Below the pieces are notes generated by a model. That model was not told the origin of the DNA. It saw only the letters and a list, made by a program, of their open reading frames with translations, and did not search any database. Positions 26,747 through 36,302 of a stretch of 64,000 nt of DNA are shown piece after piece. Made by a program: the position numbers and the translations under genes. The stretch is from Sphingobacterium thalpophilum (GTDB lineage: Bacteria; Bacteroidota; Bacteroidia; Sphingobacteriales; Sphingobacteriaceae): positions 3,658,001 through 3,722,000 of the forward strand of contig NZ_CP151087.1 of assembly GCF_038396785.1 (NCBI RefSeq), given 5' to 3'. Each line of letters opens with the position of its first letter. Position 1 is the stretch's first letter.

Positions 26747-27511
26747 CTATTTTGTTGCTTCGGCAATAACTAAATTCATAGAAACAAGGAAACAACCCGC
26801 TTCATCAGCTTGATCCAATGTGTTTTGAAATTCCTCCATTTCAGCTGTACTTAACTTCTCTTTTTCGACCATCTCCAAAAGAACTTTATCTAAGAAAAGA
26901 TAGCGGTTGGCCTCTTCTTTTGAACGGGCTACCATACAGAATGTTTGCAGTTGTACTTGTTTAAAGCCTTGAGACAATAAGTCTGAAGTTAATTTATTCC
27001 CAGCCCAGCCATTGTTGACTTTTTCTTCGGTCAAATAATGACATATCTTAGCCTCAATGTCAACATGCTTGCTATAAAACGTCAGGCTGTTCCAAATCGT
27101 CTCAACGATCACTAAGGGTTGACCTTCACGCAAGACACGGTGAACCTCAGCAAACATTTTTGGCGCTTCCAGTAGATGTTGTACAACGCGTTCCATTCTA
27201 ATGCCAGAAATGGAATTATCTTTAAAGCTAAGTTGATAAACCTCACCCTGAACAAAGTCGACGTTCTTTACCTCTGCACTGCTTGTTGTGGCATGCTCGA
27301 TTAAGGCCTTATCATGATCCAATCCAACGACAAGTACATTATTACCCAGCATATTAGCCAAATTGATGGCATCCATTCCAGTTCCACAGCCAAGATCGAC
27401 GACAACTCCCTCTTTAATCGTATTAAAAGGAGTATATGAATGTATTTTTAATTGTTTAAGAAAATCACCGGTATCCATTAAATAGCCGGCACCATAATGT
27501 TTAGTGTCCAT
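26747..27511 (-). CDS. Class I SAM-dependent methyltransferase
   Basis: A 254-residue methyltransferase. Motif I is VVDLGCGTGMDAINLA (about 37-52), the acidic end of strand 2 is GLDHDKALI, motif II is VDFVQGEVYQLSF and motif III is EVHRVLREGQPLVIVE. The order is that of the UbiE/MenG-like Methyltransf_11 group; the substrate cannot be deduced. Its ATG overlaps the TAA of the upstream GNAT-like gene by one base and it leads directly into a sensor kinase gene, so it belongs to a co-transcribed signalling cluster. It may make or modify a small signal. Confidence 0.82.
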   Translation of the reverse strand: MDTKHYGAGYLMDTGDFLKQLKIHSYTPFNTIKEGVVVDLGCGTGMDAINLANMLGNNVLVVGLDHDKALIEHATTSSAEVKNVDFVQGEVYQLSFKDNSISGIRMERVVQHLLEAPKMFAEVHRVLREGQPLVIVETIWNSLTFYSKHVDIEAKICHYLTEEKVNNGWAGNKLTSDLLSQGFKQVQLQTFCMVARSKEEANRYLFLDKVLLEMVEKEKLSTAEMEEFQNTLDQADEAGCFLVSMNLVIAEATK

Positions 27512-28350
27512 TATAAGATATTTAAATTACGATCATCTGGTTTATGATCTAATGATGTATGTTTCAGATTTTTAATAATTTCATTTAAATCCCATTGATT
27601 GAGATTCGGAATATCGATTTGATAATGAATTTCAATCTCCTTATTCCGTAAAGTTTCTATGCGGACAATATTAGAATTATTACGAAGCGACAAAATTGCA
27701 TCTTTGTTTTCTTGATCGGCTTCGGTCAAGGTGTCTAGATTGCGCATAATCATTACGGTAGCCAGTAGATCCAGCTTCGGATAATAGAATGTACCATTAT
27801 TTCCAACACTTGTATCAATGCGGTAGCCAACACTTTCTGCCAATTTCACTGTATAAGGAGCACATAAGGCAAAGAGTGATTTAATGCCAACTTGGGTACT
27901 AATAGCAGCACCAGCACGAGTTAAAAATATGCTTCCAATGCCATAACCGGCAATTTGCCTGGAGTTCCATAGTCCACAACCTTCACCTGTCCCTTGTTGT
28001 GCATAATCATATACAAGGTCTAGTATTTTGGCATCCATTGCTCCTGTGGCCTGTTCAATCGGAAGTGGTTCACTCCCTCCAGATACGTGTATGCGTACTC
28101 CACCATAGACCTTATCGCCATCAAGGGATTCTACAATCAATACGAATGATGCGGGATTGTACATCCAGTCATTTTTGGAAGAAGTTACTTTCTTTACGCC
28201 TATAGCAGTTAACACGTGCGCGTGTCCTTCTATGAAACGTTCACAGGTTTGGGGATCGTCGATAGCCCGAAATGCTCTTAGTCTTACTACTGGACGCCCG
28301 TCGTTGAATAATAATGCCACCGGATGCTTTGATTTATCGTTTAAACGCAA
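27511..28350 (-). CDS. GNAT-fold-like protein of unknown substrate
   Basis: A 279-residue protein with a TTG start (no nearer ATG before residue 63). The central part resembles an acyltransferase fold related to GNAT or N-acyl synthases. FVLIVESLDGDKVYGGVRIH looks like the paired central strands, and GIGSIFLTRAGAAISTQ with SLFALCAPYTVKLAESVGY resembles the acyl-CoA-binding helix and the last strand-helix. It is first in a cluster with a methyltransferase and a sensor kinase (one-base overlap, then a few bases). An acyl-signal synthase is an attractive but unproved reading. Confidence 0.55.
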   Translation of the reverse strand: MRLNDKSKHPVALLFNDGRPVVRLRAFRAIDDPQTCERFIEGHAHVLTAIGVKKVTSSKNDWMYNPASFVLIVESLDGDKVYGGVRIHVSGGSEPLPIEQATGAMDAKILDLVYDYAQQGTGEGCGLWNSRQIAGYGIGSIFLTRAGAAISTQVGIKSLFALCAPYTVKLAESVGYRIDTSVGNNGTFYYPKLDLLATVMIMRNLDTLTEADQENKDAILSLRNNSNIVRIETLRNKEIEIHYQIDIPNLNQWDLNEIIKNLKHTSLDHKPDDRNLNIL

Positions 28351-28558
28351 AACTAATCAATTAAATGCAAAGGTGTTTACTCTTCAAATAAATTATACCG
28401 TAATGCAACCGCCTGTAGCAAGCAATGGTAAAAATTATTTAATTCTTTTTTCACCTTGAAGAGCCTAAATGACCCTTTTAATTGATTTTATCGAAAATAC
28501 ATCGTATCATCGCAATAAGAAATATTTTCGATAAACAATAAATTCGAACTTAGAAATA

Positions 28559-29893
28559 TTACTGTTTTTTGAGACTATTTTTGTAAATCTGACCGTCTTT
28601 CATGATCAATAAAAAGTTTTTTTCTGGATCTGCCAATAGTTTTAAATTCTTAAGAGGATCTCCGTCTACAAGGATTAAGTCTGCCAAAGCTCCTTCTTCC
28701 ACTGCCCCCAGCTTGCCAGGATAAGGACTTCTTAATCCCGAAAGTTGCAGAAGCTCGCCATTGTCTTGGGTAATCATTTTAATGATTTCGGCATTTGTAA
28801 ACCACTTTTGAAGGCGCAAAATAAAATTATTCTGCAATTTATTCAGATCCGGTTCAAAAAGGAAATCTGTACCCCAAGCTAGTTTTACTCCATATTTCTT
28901 AGCCATAGGCCATACTTTTTCCTGCCCTTCAATGACAGGCTTACGCTTGATTCTTCGTTGTGGATCCATATCGGGTGTATCTTCAACAAGGTTTTGTAAA
29001 CTAAGCCAGATATTTTTTTTTGCGATTAGCTGTAAAGTTTCTTCGTCGAGCAATTGTCCATGTTCTATACATTTTACGCCAGCCTCGATCGCTCTTCGAA
29101 TTGCTCTTGGCGTATACGCATGGACGGTAACATAGGTTCCCCAATCTTCGGCTGCATCTACTGCCGCTTTCATCTCATCTAGTGTGTATTGGGTGACATC
29201 TACAGGATCATATGCTGAAGATGTTCCTCCGCCTGCCATGAGTTTAATTTGACTCGCTCCGAACCTCAGATTCTCTCTCACTGCAGTCAATACCTCATCA
29301 CGGCCATCGGCGATGAATGTTGCTCCATATCGCTCCGCACGAGAGACCACTCCAAAAAAACGACGTGATTTTTCCTCCGGTGTCCGAAAATCTCCATGCC
29401 CCGCTGTTTGACTAACAACAGCACCAGAAGGCCATATTCTAGGGCCTAGAAGCTTACCCTTGTCGATTGCCGCCTTTAATGGAAATATAGGGCCACCGAC
29501 ATCTCGTACACTTGTAAAACCCCGCATTAACATCTGTTGCGCCGAGAGCCCCACCGTGTTGATCAAGAATTCCTCGGAAAGGTCATTTGTCATCATTTGA
29601 GGCATTGTCAAAGCTCCAAATACCAAATGGACATGTACATCAATCAATCCAGGCATTAGGGTTTTGCCTTTAGCATCTATTTTAACAATATTCTTACCTT
29701 GCACGTCAATAGGAGATGTACTAATGGTTTGAATCGTGTTACCGTTTATTAAAACATGTTTTGGCGGAGTTAACATTTGAGTTTTATAATCGAGCAGTTT
29801 AACATTTTCTATTAAAACTTGCTTTTCCTGTGCTTGGATAACATGTGCAAAAGCCGAACAAAGACATAAAGTAAGTAGTTGACGTAAACGCAT
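28559..29893 (-). CDS. Exported amidohydrolase (imidazolonepropionase/prolidase-like)
   Basis: A 444-residue metal-dependent amidohydrolase with a signal peptide (about 1-21, HVIQAQ). The metal ligands are HVH (87-89 in LIDVHVHL), the probable carbamylated Lys in QIKLMAGG, His residues in YVTVHAYT and KCIEHGQ, and Asp in LAWGTDF. The C-terminal strands (GALADLILVDGDPLKNL) complete the composite beta domain. Family members act on dipeptides, organophosphates or cyclic amides in the periplasm; the substrate here is unknown. It is a single gene, divergent from the LytTR membrane protein. Confidence 0.88.
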   Translation of the reverse strand: MRLRQLLTLCLCSAFAHVIQAQEKQVLIENVKLLDYKTQMLTPPKHVLINGNTIQTISTSPIDVQGKNIVKIDAKGKTLMPGLIDVHVHLVFGALTMPQMMTNDLSEEFLINTVGLSAQQMLMRGFTSVRDVGGPIFPLKAAIDKGKLLGPRIWPSGAVVSQTAGHGDFRTPEEKSRRFFGVVSRAERYGATFIADGRDEVLTAVRENLRFGASQIKLMAGGGTSSAYDPVDVTQYTLDEMKAAVDAAEDWGTYVTVHAYTPRAIRRAIEAGVKCIEHGQLLDEETLQLIAKKNIWLSLQNLVEDTPDMDPQRRIKRKPVIEGQEKVWPMAKKYGVKLAWGTDFLFEPDLNKLQNNFILRLQKWFTNAEIIKMITQDNGELLQLSGLRSPYPGKLGAVEEGALADLILVDGDPLKNLKLLADPEKNFLLIMKDGQIYKNSLKKQ

Positions 29894-30061
29894 AGTTTGG
29901 AGATTTACGTTAATAAATAATATGACAAATCGATTTTAATTCAAGCGACTAATGTTGGCTTGAAAAAATATCTTCTAAGTTAAATCATAAATTCAATATA
30001 TTTCAATTTTTTCGCTATAAATTTTCACTCTGCCGGCCAAAAACGCTAAATTTATCCAATC

Positions 30062-30919
30062 ATGATATATAAAAAGCCTGTTCTAAATTATTTAAATAGC
30101 GTAATTCCCAAAATTGTATCCATAAGAGAGCTGCTCACCTATGCCTCTTTACTCGGCTTATCCGCTTATGTATTCCTACTGGTTTTTCAGCCATTTGGAA
30201 CGTATAATTTTGAGCATGCCTATAAATTTAGCTTGTTATCCGGATATGGGGTCATATTATTCGTTGCATATGCCTTAATTTCTGTCCTCTTACGTAAAAA
30301 AAGAGGAACAATTGCGATAGAACTATTTCGTATTTTTCTTGTGCTCCTATTATCAATTTTTTTAAATTTCGTCTATCATGGCTGGTTCATCAATCAGGCC
30401 CCATTACAGTGGAATAACCTCCCCTATATTGGATTTTACACACTTTCACTTTACAGCCCAATTGCTACGATTTATTTTTTGCTTCGAGTTGATAAGCGTC
30501 ATTCGTATTATGAAAAGAATAATTCGTCGATTGAACGTTTATCGATAAAGCCAGCGATCATATTGAGCCAAATGAATGACTGTCATTTGGGGCTGGTCGA
30601 TATCCCCAATGGTAATCAATCGTTAAAGTTACTGCCAAGCGATTTTATTTTTGCAAAATCAATGGATAATTATTGCATGATCTATTTTAGGAAGGATGGT
30701 ACGGTAAAGAAGCAGATGGTACGAATTACGTTGAGCCGATTGTCTGAACTCTTGAATACAATGTCTATTCACCGATGTCATCGGTCGTTTCTTGTTAACT
30801 TTGAAAAAATAATTGCAAAGGAAGGGAATGCCCAAGGTTTCTTGTTACGTTTTGCAGATACTGAAGATTGTGCTGTTATTTCAAGGTCTGCTATGGAATC
30901 AGTTAGACCGTATTTATAG
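30062..30919 (+). CDS. Membrane-bound LytTR DNA-binding protein
   Basis: A 285-residue protein. Four hydrophobic helices occupy about residues 22-145 (LLTYASLLGLSAYVFLLVF and following). A cytoplasmic LytTR domain lies at about 185-285 (SDFIFAKSMDNYCMIYF, RITLSRLSELL, IHRCHRSFLVNF with the conserved His-Arg-Ser/Phe-Leu-Val-N core). No receiver domain is present, so it senses something in or at the membrane directly and probably regulates nearby genes. The next gene downstream is a CPBP membrane protease, 73 bases away. Confidence 0.85.
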   Translation: MIYKKPVLNYLNSVIPKIVSIRELLTYASLLGLSAYVFLLVFQPFGTYNFEHAYKFSLLSGYGVILFVAYALISVLLRKKRGTIAIELFRIFLVLLLSIFLNFVYHGWFINQAPLQWNNLPYIGFYTLSLYSPIATIYFLLRVDKRHSYYEKNNSSIERLSIKPAIILSQMNDCHLGLVDIPNGNQSLKLLPSDFIFAKSMDNYCMIYFRKDGTVKKQMVRITLSRLSELLNTMSIHRCHRSFLVNFEKIIAKEGNAQGFLLRFADTEDCAVISRSAMESVRPYL

Positions 30920-31022
30920 GGCAGAAGATCGCCTCGCTGTTTTCAGTCAGCCCTAAGTCTTGCCATACGCCACATAACTTTGTTTACTCATCATGAGGGG
31001 CATAATTTTGCTCAAAAAAAAG

Positions 31023-31805
31023 ATGAGCACAAAAAGTTTAAACCTGCTGGTATTATTCCTGTTCTTCGGAATATACTTTATCCTTGATAATTTGTTTTTT
31101 GCTAGGCTTCAACCCACGATGAGCAACTATGTCCACAGTAGATTTTTGGGGCATGTGCTGACGTATTCAATTAGCCTTGGACCACTGCTTTTGGGGGCAA
31201 CGCTGCTTAAACCTAAAGTGCCGAATGAGTTCTTGGAAAAATTTGGTTTAAAGGGCTCTTTTTTACAGGGGCTATCTTTTGGAATTATAGCCACCTTACC
31301 CATGTTCTTGGGCTATGCCCTTGTTTTTACCTTCAACCGCAAAATAGATCCGAACACGCTATTAATAAATAGTGTGTCATCGGGTTTTTTTGAAGAAGTG
31401 ATTTTTCGGGCCTATTTTTTTGGTTTAGTTTATCGCTATACCCGACTAGGTTTTATTCCATCCATTTTAGCCACCTCATTCCTTTTTGCTATACTGCATC
31501 TTTATCAGAGTCAGGATTTGGGAGAATTGGCCCTGATTTTTTGTACGACTTTCTTCGGCTCTATCCTATTTTCGTGGTTGTATGCCGAATGGAGTTTTAA
31601 TCTTTGGATACCGATAGCACTTCATGTTTTGATGAATTCGGCATGGATGATCTTTGATGTTGCAGACAATGCTGCAGGAAATGGATGGAGCAATTTTTTC
31701 CGCTTCTTGACCCTCTTTATCGCTATCATTAGTACCATTGTTCATGTACGGAAGTCAGAGGCCGGTTTACAAATTAAAGGGAAAAATTTATGGCTAAAAG
31801 ATTAA
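31023..31805 (+). CDS. CPBP family intramembrane metalloprotease
   Basis: About 260 residues with eight hydrophobic segments. The CPBP motifs are present: FFEEVIFRAYFFGLVY (Glu-Glu and Arg), FLFAILHLYQ (His) and IALHVLMNSAW (His, Asn). Members of this family cleave prenylated proteins or bacteriocin-related peptides inside the membrane, or act as scaffolds. I place the start at ATG 31023 (MSTKSLN); an in-frame ATG at 30993 would add ten residues. The gene follows the LytTR membrane protein in the same direction. Confidence 0.85.
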   Translation: MSTKSLNLLVLFLFFGIYFILDNLFFARLQPTMSNYVHSRFLGHVLTYSISLGPLLLGATLLKPKVPNEFLEKFGLKGSFLQGLSFGIIATLPMFLGYALVFTFNRKIDPNTLLINSVSSGFFEEVIFRAYFFGLVYRYTRLGFIPSILATSFLFAILHLYQSQDLGELALIFCTTFFGSILFSWLYAEWSFNLWIPIALHVLMNSAWMIFDVADNAAGNGWSNFFRFLTLFIAIISTIVHVRKSEAGLQIKGKNLWLKD

Positions 31806-31995
31806 AAATTCCGCGGGATTTTAACGAGCCTTTGTGGCTATAGATATCCTATTCAAAGGGCCTCGTTCAAATTTGTAATGAGCTTTAGAATTTACCTCGC
31901 TAAAACTGTGAACCTTTTGATAATCGTATTGGCTCTCGGAGAACCCCTGAAAACCAGTATTTTTTTTTGGCATGGGAATCGCTACCTTGACCTTT

Positions 31996-33126
31996 ATGAA
32001 TAGACAACTATTTTCACCCCTATCTTTATTCCTTGGAGCGACATTATTCATGGGAATCTTGAGCTGTGGTCACAATACGAGGGTTAATAATACAGATTTA
32101 AAGGATTCTTCTGAACTTAAAACCATTGCCGTAAAGGATACGATGGATGCTGCTAAATTTCCTCCTTTGCCGATTGACTATGACAAGACAAAGGTTTTAA
32201 AAAACACCTATGTTGTTGATCGTGCTGGAGTCGAACTTAGACAAGGTGCAGATGGAGCGGCTCCGCTATTAGGAAAATATCCCTATGGCACAAAGCTCGA
32301 TGTGATCGGTGAAGAAGGAGAATGGGTTGCTGTCATGGACCGTATACAGCGCGATTACAAAGGGAGAAATGGCGAAACAGGTGATGTAACACGATGGGAA
32401 AAGGTGTATGTAGCGAAGTCCAAGCTGGGGAAACAGGATCAGATTACAATTTCCCCCAGAGATTTAAATTCAATCGTCTCACTTACGATAAATGGTAAAG
32501 AAACGTATTATGAAAAGGGGCATTCTTTAGATAAGTATCTCCAGTTAGAGTTGATTGATAAGCAAACGTTCCTAGCCGCTCAGAATACGGCTAAAAATTA
32601 TTTGATCAAGGATACCCTGTCTTATCCTAAAAACGGAAAAATCTTGGAATTGCCTTTGACCAATGGAAAAAAGTTAACTTTTACAGATAAGGATATCGAT
32701 AATGAATTGGAAGCCAGTTATTCCTATAAAGGACATTATGATTTTCTAAATGCTTTTGCTGTTGATGGGAATTACTGGGAAAGTGCTGATGTGCGGCTTT
32801 TTGATAAACGGGATGGTCATCTAATTGTGGAATGTGGGGATTACCCCTACTTTTCTGCCGATAAAAATTATCTGATGACTTTGCACGCTGATCCCTATGA
32901 ATCGACGGGTGACTTGCAGCTCTTCCACGTGAAACAAGGAAAGGTGACGCCGATGCTTTTTGTTAGTTTTAAAGAGTGGATGCCAACTTGGAAAGAGGAA
33001 TTGATGTTTTGGGGCAAAGATGGATGCATATATACTGCTGCCAACCATATTGATGGCTATTGGGGCGATGAAGGATCGTTGAACGAACGATCACAGTTTA
33101 TCCGAATAAAGATATTACCTTATTAA
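31996..33126 (+). CDS. Lipoprotein with bacterial SH3 domain
   Basis: A lipoprotein of about 376 residues; starting at ATG 31996 gives a good signal peptide with lipobox GILSCG. An SH3-like domain follows (about 55-125: VVDRAGVELRQGADGAAPLLG, then YGTKLDVIGEEGEWVAV). The remaining 250 residues are unassigned and include NGKKLTFTD and a beta-rich C-terminal region with YESTGDLQLFH. SH3 lipoproteins often bind cell-wall peptides; the target is not known. It seems to be a single-gene unit. Confidence 0.78.
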   Translation: MNRQLFSPLSLFLGATLFMGILSCGHNTRVNNTDLKDSSELKTIAVKDTMDAAKFPPLPIDYDKTKVLKNTYVVDRAGVELRQGADGAAPLLGKYPYGTKLDVIGEEGEWVAVMDRIQRDYKGRNGETGDVTRWEKVYVAKSKLGKQDQITISPRDLNSIVSLTINGKETYYEKGHSLDKYLQLELIDKQTFLAAQNTAKNYLIKDTLSYPKNGKILELPLTNGKKLTFTDKDIDNELEASYSYKGHYDFLNAFAVDGNYWESADVRLFDKRDGHLIVECGDYPYFSADKNYLMTLHADPYESTGDLQLFHVKQGKVTPMLFVSFKEWMPTWKEELMFWGKDGCIYTAANHIDGYWGDEGSLNERSQFIRIKILPY

Positions 33127-33276
33127 AGATCGACATAATTAAAAACCGGCATAAACTATACTTTTATTCATTTGCTGTAGGCGTATATATTTACTATTTT
33201 TCTGTTTTAAGTAAAACTATTCTGGCATGCACCTGTTGTATTCCATAAAATAGATTATAGTTTGTAATTTAGCTGG

Positions 33277-33753
33277 ATGAAACTAAGAATACTATCGTTA
33301 TTTACTATCCTTTTTCTCTTTACTACGTTGTCTATCGCACAAGATAAGCCCTGGAAACAACATAATAAATGGATCTGGGGTCCTTCAGCAGGGTATCAGT
33401 ATCAAAGTGGTAATTTTCTGAAAGTTTCGGGCTGGGGCCTATTTGCACCTAATGATTTTCAATATATGAAAATTGATGCCGGAGCTAATTTCAGCTGGAT
33501 GGGAGGTAAAACGACGGTTATTCCAGAACTGGGATTTACCTACTATCTAAATGATTTTGTTCTTTTCCCTTTTGTGAAAGCAGAGTTAACGCCTTACACT
33601 ATAACGCCAAAAGTGGGGGCCAGTCTATTCTCCATTGTGGATCTGGGAATAGGTTATGGATTTGATTACAATACGAAGAAAAATTTTAAGCCGATTGACG
33701 GAATTACCGTTTCAGTAGGGGTAAATATTCCGCTCAATTTTCATATTTATTAA
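33277..33753 (+). CDS. Outer-membrane barrel-like protein, copy 1
   Basis: A 158-residue exported protein with a signal peptide ending near LSIAQ (21). Alternating aromatic strands (GPSAGYQYQSGNFLKVSG, AGANFSWMGG, VIPELGFTYYLNDF, AELTPYTITPKVGASL) suggest a small outer-membrane beta barrel. Its neighbour 8 bases downstream is clearly a duplicate. No family recognised. Confidence 0.75.
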   Translation: MKLRILSLFTILFLFTTLSIAQDKPWKQHNKWIWGPSAGYQYQSGNFLKVSGWGLFAPNDFQYMKIDAGANFSWMGGKTTVIPELGFTYYLNDFVLFPFVKAELTPYTITPKVGASLFSIVDLGIGYGFDYNTKKNFKPIDGITVSVGVNIPLNFHIY

Positions 33754-33760
33754 TTGAAAA

Positions 33761-34228
33761 ATGCGCAGTAAGACGATTTATAAACTCCTGAGGTCACTTG
33801 TTGTGTTGTTAGCGCTGGTTAGCAATCTAAAAGCGCAAGATTATTTAATCGGTCCTTCACTGAGTTATCAGTTCCAAAAAGGCAGTGTATTAAAAACGGG
33901 TGCTTATTTCGCATTCCCTTTTAGTGGAGATCATATACTGCGAGCAGATGCTACAGCTAACTTTACATGGACACAAAAAAAGTTTGCCGTAATCCCTGAG
34001 GCCGGAATAACGTATTATCCCCAAACGTATGTCTTGACTCCTTTTGTTCGTACAGAACTTACTCCATATACCATTACCCCCAAAGTTGGAGTGAGCTTGG
34101 CTACATTGGTGGATCTTGATTTTGGTTATGGATTTTCCATCAATGAAAAAAAAGATTATAATCCGATAAAGGGTTTTGCGGTGTCGCTCCGATTTAGTAT
34201 TCCGCTAAATTATCGGATCAATATGTAG
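33761..34228 (+). CDS. Outer-membrane barrel-like protein, copy 2
   Basis: A 155-residue tandem paralogue of the preceding gene. TELTPYTITPKVGVSL, a VDL-FGYGF pattern and the ending SIPLNYRI are shared with copy 1, while the first third has diverged. A signal peptide ends near LKAQ (25). Together with copy 1 it forms a two-gene unit; both are probably exported to the outer membrane. Confidence 0.75.
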   Translation: MRSKTIYKLLRSLVVLLALVSNLKAQDYLIGPSLSYQFQKGSVLKTGAYFAFPFSGDHILRADATANFTWTQKKFAVIPEAGITYYPQTYVLTPFVRTELTPYTITPKVGVSLATLVDLDFGYGFSINEKKDYNPIKGFAVSLRFSIPLNYRINM

Positions 34229-34356
34229 CTTAGTTTCGCGCCTAGTCTTAGCTTGGTTATGTCTGCCAAACGCTAAATTTGACGGGCCATTTTTTTGTGC
34301 TAGCCTATTTCTCTTGTAAAGCAATTACCCTATCTTACTTTTTGGGAACGGCAAGA

Positions 34357-35106
34357 CTAATTGTCAAGCCATTTTTTGAAGGCTGAGACTTTCTCCCTGG
34401 AGACAATGAGCTCTTCGGATTCATAATGCTTGAGGTATATTTTTAGCCGGGCATTGGAATGTACAGCAATATTTTTGATGGCATCAAATTGAATAATCGT
34501 GCTTCGATTGATCCTAAAAAATGCTTTGGGTGACAGTTGCGGTGTTAGTGCGTCCAATGTCTGATCCAAAAGATAGTTTCCATTTTCGTTGGTATAAAGG
34601 TAAGTGCCTTTGTTTTCGCTGTAAATGCATTCAACTTGCTGGCTTGTCACAACTTTTAGACTTTGGCCGATTTTGATTGTAAAGCGTTCCTTAAATGTTG
34701 GGGCAGGGTTTCTAAACAACGCTTGAAGCGATGCCAGATCAAACTGGGGATTGGGGCGTCTAAATTGGCGGAATTTTTCAATTGCATTTTCCAATTCTTC
34801 ATCTTCAATTGGCTTCAGCAGGTAATCGATGCTATTTTGTTTAAAAGCACGCAACATATATTCATCGTATGCGGTGGTAAAAATAATGGCCGAACAGGGT
34901 TTCACCTGCTCCAGGATGTCAAATGAAATCCCATCCGCGAGCTGAATATCCAAAAAAAGGAGGTCTGGGTCACTGTTTGACATAAACCACTCAATGGATT
35001 CTTCCACAGTTTGCAGTACAGCAGATACGGTGTAACCGAGTTCCTCAAGTTTTCTTCGAAGTAATCTCGCCGATGGAAGTTCGTCTTCTATAATTACTAT
35101 TTTCAT
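34357..35106 (-). CDS. LytTR family response regulator
   Basis: A 249-residue regulator. The receiver (1-120) has EDE (7-9), Asp in LLFLDIQLADG (about 56), Thr in IFTTAYDEY and Lys in YLLKPIEDEE; the LytTR DNA-binding domain (about 145-249) contains RFTIKIGQSLKVV and FFRINRSTIIQFD. It lies 122 bases downstream of the cognate LytS-type kinase gene in the same direction and would control a locus such as the neighbouring TonB receptor. Confidence 0.92.
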   Translation of the reverse strand: MKIVIIEDELPSARLLRRKLEELGYTVSAVLQTVEESIEWFMSNSDPDLLFLDIQLADGISFDILEQVKPCSAIIFTTAYDEYMLRAFKQNSIDYLLKPIEDEELENAIEKFRQFRRPNPQFDLASLQALFRNPAPTFKERFTIKIGQSLKVVTSQQVECIYSENKGTYLYTNENGNYLLDQTLDALTPQLSPKAFFRINRSTIIQFDAIKNIAVHSNARLKIYLKHYESEELIVSREKVSAFKKWLDN

Positions 35107-35228
35107 TACTTTTTTACGTGGTTATCGATCATCAGACCGTTGTATTGCTTAATTTGTTGAATCGTTGTGCCCATGCTATTGTTTTTGCTGTGCTTAGCTC
35201 CCGCATGTTTATTAAGAGCAGGTTACTT

Positions 35229-36296
35229 TTAAAAGACTATTTCATGGATAATAGGCAGTCCGACAGAAAATAATAGATCACTTTCTTGAATATACACAGG
35301 TAGATTGGACAGTATAGCATAACGTTCCTGAATATTTTTCAAACCGATTCCCGAATGATCATGGAGCACTTTCTTTTTTTGAAGATTGTTTTCAACATAG
35401 AGGTAATTATTTTTTCTATAAATCTTCAATAAAAGCGGCTTCCTGATCGAAATAATATTGTGTTTGATTGCATTTTCGATCAGTAATTGAAGGGAAAGCG
35501 GTAATATAAAACCAGTATGCTGTTCCGCATTGATCTGTAGATCGATCTGTATACCGGTTTCGAAGCGCAGACTCAAGAGGTTTAAATAAGCCTTTGAAAA
35601 AGTAAGCTCTTCCTGTAAAGAAACGATGCTTTTGTCCCTTTGTTCCAATACATAGCGATATATCTTAGAAAGGTCTGTCGTAAACATGCTGGCTTTTTTA
35701 GGGCTTTCCTCAATTAATCCATTCAATACATTCAGGCTGTTGAACAAAAAATGTGGGTCGAGTTGATTCTTGAGCGACTCAAATTGTGCTGCTATTTGTT
35801 GTTTTTCCTGATGAGATTCTTTGATTTGGTAATCTTTGAATCTTTTATAGAAATAGAAACCAAAAAAAATCATTGAAATGCACCAAGATATCATCGCGGT
35901 TTGAAAATAATATGCAACACGTTGTTGATGAATAAATTGGTGGAAACGCTGAGCGAAATTTTTGGGAACACCAGGGTTAAAAAGTCCGGAGAAAAAAGCA
36001 TTGACAATAAAAACGACCAGTACGGTCAAGAAAAAACTGATACTGTAAAAAACAATCATCTTCTTCCCAAAATCTTTACTGTTCGGGTACTTTTTTCCGA
36101 CCCATTTTGATAGATAGCTGTGACCCAGAAAGAGAAAAAATCCATATAGTAAACCTCGGACCATATTAGGGTGAAAGATGATGGATACCCAAGGGACATC
36201 ATTATGGTCAAGCTTGGCCACAACCACAAAATAGATGGTCACGACCAGGCTTGCGAGTAGTGCTTGTATAATCGCTTTAAATGGTGCTTTTTTCAC
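35229..36296 (-). CDS. LytS/YehU-type sensor histidine kinase
   Basis: A 355-residue kinase. Four transmembrane helices lie in residues 10-150 (a pair near 10-60, 85-115 and 135-155). A coiled region is followed by the His-kinase core QLDPHFLFNSLNVLN (phospho-acceptor His), N-box LIENAIKHN and a short GIGLKNIQERY box. This is the PF06580 type, normally paired with LytTR regulators, and one follows directly. The start is GTG at 36296. The gene begins 6 bases after the stop of the TPR protein gene, so the two are co-transcribed. Confidence 0.9.
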   Translation of the reverse strand: MKKAPFKAIIQALLASLVVTIYFVVVAKLDHNDVPWVSIIFHPNMVRGLLYGFFLFLGHSYLSKWVGKKYPNSKDFGKKMIVFYSISFFLTVLVVFIVNAFFSGLFNPGVPKNFAQRFHQFIHQQRVAYYFQTAMISWCISMIFFGFYFYKRFKDYQIKESHQEKQQIAAQFESLKNQLDPHFLFNSLNVLNGLIEESPKKASMFTTDLSKIYRYVLEQRDKSIVSLQEELTFSKAYLNLLSLRFETGIQIDLQINAEQHTGFILPLSLQLLIENAIKHNIISIRKPLLLKIYRKNNYLYVENNLQKKKVLHDHSGIGLKNIQERYAILSNLPVYIQESDLLFSVGLPIIHEIVF

Positions 36297-36302
36297 AACG
36301 TG

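Noticed and set aside
31821..32051. Minus-strand 76-codon frame
   Set aside because: It is antisense to the start of the SH3 lipoprotein, has unnatural composition and no recognised similarity.
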